From: CAZAQS01 sp964486825
Lineage (GTDB): Bacteria > Chloroflexota > Anaerolineae > Anaerolineales > UBA4823
Assembly: GCA_964486825.1 (NCBI GenBank)
Contig: CAZAQS010000161.1
Span: 1 to 10,425 of the forward strand
Length of the DNA: 10,425 bases
Direction: 5' to 3'
The position numbers and the translations under genes are program-made. The number at the start of each line of letters is the position of its first letter. Position 1 is the first letter of the stretch. Shown piece after piece: positions 7,482 to 10,425 of this stretch. Under the pieces are notes generated by a model. The model searched no databases. It was given only the letters and a program-made list of their open reading frames with translations, and was not told the origin of the DNA.

Positions 7482-7733
7482 GGGCCCTCTTACGATCTCT
7501 ATTGCATGCAAATATTGTAATTCTGCGTTTATTATCCCACATCCCGTTCCTAGAGAGAAGGACTTCGGGAAAACAGGTGAATGAGGTGCAGGACCTGAAC
7601 GGTATAGAACAAATAACGGATCAATGAAGGCCATAACAAACCAGTTATCCAAGCCACCGCATGCAAAACTAATTTAACGATTTACCGTGGGTTATAGTAA
7701 ACTGGGTGCAAAATTTCTGCATGTGCCTGAGAA

Positions 7734-8000
7734 TTATACAGATAACGAAGAATATACCCCCATGGGCGGGGGTATATTAGATAGAAACCCCCATATATAT
7801 GGGGTGTAGCGAATAGGGGTAGACTTACCCTCACATACTTTAACCCCGGTACCTGAGGCGCCCACCTTCTGGATTTTCAAGAATTCAGCCTCAATCTCAT
7901 CAAGATCCACACCGATAGCCTCTGCTGACTGGCGATCGTGCTGCTTGAGCGTGTCAAGCAAGGCTTTGGCTCGCTCCAGGAGCTCATCATCATCGCCAGC
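7734..8000 (-). pseudogene. Acidic helical coding relic after the LamG segment
   Basis: The frame reads GDDDELLERAKALLDTLKQ, then SAEAIGVDLDEIEAEFLKIQ and VGASGTGVKV, an amphipathic, plainly protein-like stretch in about 8000-7840. It has no usable start codon; the ATG triplet run at about 7993 is in another frame. It is joined to the LamG segment by a +1 shift at the LamG stop, so it is probably the C-terminal part of the same broken gene. The last 30 or so residues up to the stop at 7734 run through the hairpin cluster and look like read-through rather than protein. The family of the helical part is not recognised. Confidence 0.4.
7751..7831. repeat. Cluster of three short inverted repeats with C4-5/G4-5 stems
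   Basis: First, AATATACCCCC (7751-7761) and GGGGGTATATT (7768-7778) form a perfect 11-bp stem with a 6-nt loop. Second, CCCCATATATATGGGG (7789-7804) is a perfect 16-bp palindrome. Third, GGGTA (7817-7821) and TACCC (7826-7830) form a 5-bp stem. All three share a run of C, a TA-rich part and a run of G. On the minus strand the first hairpin is followed by a T-rich stretch, so it could end transcription coming from the LamG relic before the CheB-CheR gene. Repetition of the motif also allows a MITE or protein-binding array. Confidence 0.55.
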
Positions 8001-8001
8001 C

Positions 8002-8395
8002 CTAGCGGTTGACCTCGCTCTCTTCGCGGAGCATGTAGAAATGTCTGTTGCTGGAAAAGTCACCGCTGGTAAGACCATGAGGCGTATTGATCACCGGCTG
8101 TCCGTCCAGCCATATACCTATATGGGTTTCGGTCAAGAAGAACACCCAGTGATGCCAACCCCCGTCGTTGATAAGCCACTCACCTTCATCCCACCCAAAC
8201 CAAATTTCTTGGCTTTGTCCGCTGGATGTGCGGACACTGAAGCCCATGCCTTCCTGCCAGTGCCCGGGTTAGTACCTTTCCCCATGCAAGGACCTGATCC
8301 AGGTCAGGAACTACAAGGAAGGAAACCGTTATTCCGCCCAAGGAAGAGGAATTATCAAAATCGGAAGCTTTGGGACATCCGTTAGGATGTAATGC
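8002..8395 (-). pseudogene. Frameshifted LamG / concanavalin-like lectin domain
   Basis: The better half (8002-8247) reads MGFSVRTSSGQSQEIWFGWD, then GGWHHWVFFLTETHIGIWLD and GQPVINTPHG. The GWHHW...DGQPV pattern is the hallmark central strand pair of LamG/laminin-G-like jelly-roll domains. The missing N-terminal part appears in another frame upstream (about 8395-8281): DFDNSSSLGGITVSFLVVPD then QVLAWGK, matching the usual opening of such domains. The frames differ by +1 with the break around 8263-8285; a second +1 shift at the TAG at 8002 leads into the acidic helical segment. No start codon or leader was found. LamG domains bind carbohydrate or protein in secreted or phage-tail proteins; which one applies here is unknown. 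A sequencing error rather than true decay would also explain single-base shifts. Confidence 0.55.
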
Positions 8396-8435
8396 CTATC
8401 CTCGAACCTATCCTCAAGCCTATCTTTGGATAGGC
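8394..8435. repeat. CCTATC direct repeats ending in a hairpin
   Basis: Three CCTATC units start at 8395, 8407 and 8419, exactly 12 bp apart; the first two continue CTCGAA and CTCAAG. The last unit forms GCCTATC-TTTG-GATAGGC (8418-8435... 7-bp stem, 4-nt loop). It lies about 70 bp upstream of the hydrolase gene on the plus strand, so it could be a regulatory binding array or a short tandem repeat. Confidence 0.45.
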
Positions 8436-8502
8436 GACAAGGCGCGCTTCGTTAGATACACTATAACTGTAACAAATCTAGAGTTTCACGAAAGGAAATG
8501 AA

Positions 8503-9825
8503 ATGCTTATCAAGTTATTAACGAACCGCAAAATCTGGAGCTTTGCCGCCGCCATCCTGATCCTGGCGTTGTATTTCCTTGGCCTGCGACCGGTCTTGGA
8601 ACCCCAGCTAGGCATGCAAATCGAGCTGGCGATCCTGGCAGTGCTTCTGCTATCCCTGGTAGGTGCGATATTGTTCCTCCTGGTCACATTATTGGGGCTG
8701 GTTTTTCGAAAGGACCGCGCTGGCTATAGCACTCGTCTGAGAGGTCAAATGGTTGCCCTGTTGGCGGTACTCATCTTGCTCGGCCTGGTCGTGGGGGCAT
8801 CGCAGGGACTGGCGCATACTCCACCGGTCCTGGGTGAGGATGGCAAGCCGCTCCCCAACAGCATCGCCACTTTGGAAAAAGTGCAGCTCGGGGGCGTGGA
8901 CCAGTGGCTGATCGTGCGCGGGCAGGACGTGAACAAGCCGGTGCTGCTCTTCCTTTCCGGGGGGCCGGGCGGGAGCGAGGCGGCGCGCGTCCTGCGCTTC
9001 AACCAGGAGTTGGAGAAAAACTTCGTCGTCGTCATCTGGGAACAGCGCGGTTGCGGTAAATCCTACCCATCGCTCAACCCCAAAGCCGGCCTGACCGTGG
9101 AGCAATACGCCTCTGACATCATCGAGCTGGCCGAGTTGCTGCGGGAGCGCTTCAACGAGCAAAAGATCTACCTGGTTGGGCACTCCTGGGGAACGATCAT
9201 CGGTGTGCCTGCGGTTCAAGCGCGACCAGACCTGTTCCATGCTTACATCGGTACGGCCCAGATGGTAGATGTGCTCGAAACTGACCGTATCATTTACCAG
9301 ATGGTCCTGGACCATTCCCGCCAAACCGGCGATACGAAGTTCGTGCAGACCCTCGAAGCGCAAGGGGAACCACCTTACTTTGGTAAGAGCCCCATCCTGC
9401 CCTACTCCACCCTGTTCGGGCGCGAATATGCGATTTACGAATTTCCCAATATCGTGGACGAGGAGTACCGCCGTAATGGAGATATCCTGATGCTCATGCT
9501 CGAGCAACCCGAGTATGGCTGGCTGGACCGTGTCTACTACCTCTTGGGGTTGGTGAACACCTTCAACGCTGTCTACCCGCAATTACAAGAGATGGATTTC
9601 CGGCAGGATGCCACTCACTTCGACCTGCCCGTGTACCTGATCCTGGGACGCCACGATATGAACAATCCATATCAAATTCCCGTGGATTATTTCGATCTGA
9701 TCGAAGCCCCCAGCAAGCAGTTGTATTTCTTTGAAGACTCCGGGCACGGCATGATCTGGGAAGAAGCCAGCCTGTTCCATGCCCTCATGGCCAACACTGT
9801 CATACCCGACACGTACCAACCTTGA
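8503..9825 (+). CDS. Membrane-anchored alpha/beta hydrolase, proline iminopeptidase-like (S33)
   Basis: The product is 440 aa. Three hydrophobic segments (about 13-29, 40-67, 82-103) form a membrane part, followed by a hydrolase domain. HGGPG-type oxyanion motif: SGGPGG (152-157); WEQRGCGKSYP (179-189) is the strand and turn typical of prolyl iminopeptidases; nucleophile elbow GHSWG with S228; acid D385 in LGRHD; base H415 in SGHGM. The triad is complete, so the enzyme should be active, cleaving N-terminal proline from peptides or a related amide or ester substrate; specificity cannot be read from sequence. Classical family members are about 300 aa and soluble; the extra 110-residue membrane region is unusual. 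AAAGGAA lies 7 nt before the ATG. A weak TATAACT at 8462 might be a -10 box, but no -35 was found. It is single, with terminator-like DNA after it. Confidence 0.9.
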   Translation: MLIKLLTNRKIWSFAAAILILALYFLGLRPVLEPQLGMQIELAILAVLLLSLVGAILFLLVTLLGLVFRKDRAGYSTRLRGQMVALLAVLILLGLVVGASQGLAHTPPVLGEDGKPLPNSIATLEKVQLGGVDQWLIVRGQDVNKPVLLFLSGGPGGSEAARVLRFNQELEKNFVVVIWEQRGCGKSYPSLNPKAGLTVEQYASDIIELAELLRERFNEQKIYLVGHSWGTIIGVPAVQARPDLFHAYIGTAQMVDVLETDRIIYQMVLDHSRQTGDTKFVQTLEAQGEPPYFGKSPILPYSTLFGREYAIYEFPNIVDEEYRRNGDILMLMLEQPEYGWLDRVYYLLGLVNTFNAVYPQLQEMDFRQDATHFDLPVYLILGRHDMNNPYQIPVDYFDLIEAPSKQLYFFEDSGHGMIWEEASLFHALMANTVIPDTYQP

Positions 9826-9845
9826 AGCATTGGGCTAGGAAGATA

Positions 9846-9912
9846 AATTCTCGCGTAGAGCCGCCAAGAGGCAGGTAGTTTTTATCTCATCTTGCGGCTT
9901 TGCGTGAGAATT
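9846..9912. terminator. Imperfect inverted repeat between convergent genes, possible bidirectional terminator
   Basis: The left arm AATTCTCGCGTAGAGCCGC continuing to 9869 pairs with the right arm beginning TCTTGCGGCTTTGCGTGAGA and ending at 9912, with one or two bulges. A T-rich stretch (TTATTTTCTCTT) follows on the plus strand. It lies between the hydrolase gene and the minus-strand 71-aa gene, where either transcript would fold it. The GCGGCTTTGCGTGAGA text resembles dispersed genomic repeats seen in several bacterial groups, so it may also be a REP-like element. Confidence 0.45.
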
Positions 9913-9966
9913 ATTTTCTCTTATCCCCTGGCCCTCTACCCACTCGAAACCACGTCCTGATCTAGA

Positions 9967-10182
9967 TCAATCCGGGTGGTCCGACAGCTCCGAGAAGCCC
10001 AGGATCGACCAGCGACCATCCTTGTAGGCCAGGAAGAAAGAGTCTACCATGTCCGTTTTCGGGTCGGTGACCATGATGACAGGTGGATTATCGAGATCGT
10101 TCACTTCGATGCTCACGACCCCTTCGTCTGGCTGGCTGCTTGTCACCCGCGCTCCATTTAGTTCTATATGTAAATGTATCAT
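9967..10182 (-). CDS. 71-aa hypothetical protein
   Basis: A short, beta-rich soluble protein with no signal peptide or cysteine: MIHLHIELNGARVTS, DEGVVSIEVNDLDNPPVIMV, TDPKTDMVDSFFLAYKDGRW, ILGFSEL. GGGGAG lies 6 nt before the ATG, which is strong support. Its ATG overlaps the stop codon of an upstream 40-aa ORF (ATGA), so the two are probably made together. The DSFFLAYKDGRWSILGF ending resembles the last strands of small NTF2-like or lipoprotein-type folds, but this is only a visual impression. No family or function is assigned. Confidence 0.65.
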   Translation of the reverse strand: MIHLHIELNGARVTSSQPDEGVVSIEVNDLDNPPVIMVTDPKTDMVDSFFLAYKDGRWSILGFSELSDHPD

Positions 10183-10301
10183 CCCATTCTCCCCACATAT
10201 TTCATAAGCCTTGCTACGCTGGGGAAGGCCAATATGTTCGCCAAACCAGCCCCAAGCGACCAGAAAAGCGTGCTGGGTAGGCTGTGCACAAGCACTACCA
10301 T
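10179..10301 (-). CDS. 40-aa small hydrophobic protein, ATGA-coupled
   Basis: The ORF reads MVVLVHSLPSTLFWSLGAGL, ANILAFPSVARLMKYVGRMG, with one likely transmembrane or membrane-lying helix (about 11-31) and a basic C-terminus. Its TGA overlaps the ATG of the 71-aa gene by four bases, a classic translational-coupling arrangement. An in-frame GTG at 10319 would add six residues and overlap the stop of the upstream regulator gene by 11 bases, which would link all three. No good ribosome binding site precedes either start, which fits coupling to the gene before. Nothing in the family literature is recognised. Confidence 0.5.
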   Translation of the reverse strand: MVVLVHSLPSTLFWSLGAGLANILAFPSVARLMKYVGRMG

Positions 10302-10308
10302 CCTGATT

Positions 10309-10425
10309 TTATGGATCACCAACCAGCAGGGCCGCGATGGCGCTTTCGATGGGTTGCCCGGAGATGGCCTGGCGCCCTTCGCACCAGGCTTGCTCGAAGG
10401 TTTCTTCGCCTAACACGGAGCGGAT
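10309..10425 (-). CDS. C-terminal end of a TPR/LuxR-type regulator or AAA protein (partial)
   Basis: The window edge cuts the gene; only the last 38 residues are seen: IRSVLGEETFEQAWCEGRQA, then ISGQPIESAIAALLV. The pattern R-x-x-LGE-x-x-F-x-x-A/L-W-x-EGR-x-x-x-x-x-x-A-I-x-x-A is the usual last helix pair of long TPR-bearing transcriptional regulators, adenylate cyclases and serine/threonine kinases with AAA/TPR regions. Which of these it is cannot be told here. It ends where the small membrane ORF begins. Confidence 0.6.
   Translation of the reverse strand: MRSVLGEETFEQAWCEGRQAISGQPIESAIAALLVGDP

Noticed and set aside
7482..7652. 57-aa N-terminal extension of the CheB-CheR protein from a TTG
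   Set aside because: TTG start without a proper ribosome binding site; the ATG at 7481 has AGAGGG and lies 42 residues before the CheB catalytic serine.
7945..8385. 146-aa plus-strand frame across the LamG relic
   Set aside because: Opposite strand of the recognisable LamG pattern; proline-rich, no start signal.
8689..9582. 297-aa minus-strand frame opposite the hydrolase
   Set aside because: Antisense shadow; the plus strand has a full catalytic triad and a good ribosome binding site.
10174..10413. 79-aa plus-strand frame near the right edge
   Set aside because: Antisense to the regulator C-terminus and the ATGA-coupled small ORF; no ribosome binding site.

Overview
The window is bacterial: Shine-Dalgarno-like sites sit before most starts, genes are tightly packed and start/stop overlaps occur. 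Lineage is an inference only. The C-terminal tail of a TPR/LuxR-type regulator at the right edge, the giant CheB-CheR-PAS-GAF sensor, the LamG and 3D-like fragments and the membrane-anchored S33 hydrolase together resemble Chloroflexota (Anaerolineae-like) genomes, but no marker gene proves it.

Layout. (1) Positions 1-1720, minus strand: a run of small genes of accessory or phage-like character. These are a 117-aa protein with a strong ribosome binding site, a tentative 51-aa ORF, a 45-aa ORF, a 69-aa membrane-anchored protein with a calcium-loop-like DINGDGLPD motif, and a 136-aa protein that looks like a divergent 3D (double-psi barrel) domain. They lie in different frames with short gaps; several are hidden behind one long spurious ORF. 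(2) 1724-2140, plus strand: a decayed response-regulator receiver domain carrying an in-frame stop. (3) 2321-7481, minus strand: a two-gene signalling operon. A CheB-CheR-PAS-coiled coil-PAS-PAS-GAF protein of about 1,156 aa is followed within 30 bp by a separate PAS-PAS-HisKA-HATPase histidine kinase. (4) 7734-8435: coding relics on the minus strand (a frameshifted LamG/concanavalin-like domain and a helical acidic segment), overlain by a cluster of short perfect hairpins and CCTATC repeats. (5) 8503-9825, plus strand: a membrane-anchored alpha/beta hydrolase of the proline iminopeptidase (S33) type. (6) 9967-10425, minus strand: the end of a probable regulator, then a hidden 40-aa hydrophobic ORF overlapping by ATGA a 71-aa protein of unknown function.

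How the parts work together. The core is the sensory pair. The first protein has both chemoreceptor-modification enzyme domains and several sensor domains but no receiver and no kinase; the second supplies the kinase. The receiver relic lies just beyond the kinase on the opposite strand, so the natural phosphoacceptor is probably encoded elsewhere. The flanking small genes and broken LamG segment look like degraded mobile or prophage-like cargo. No complete mobile element, CRISPR array, rRNA or tRNA was seen. The most novel-looking items are the small-gene cassette with the 3D-like protein and the ATGA-coupled small membrane ORF near the right edge.
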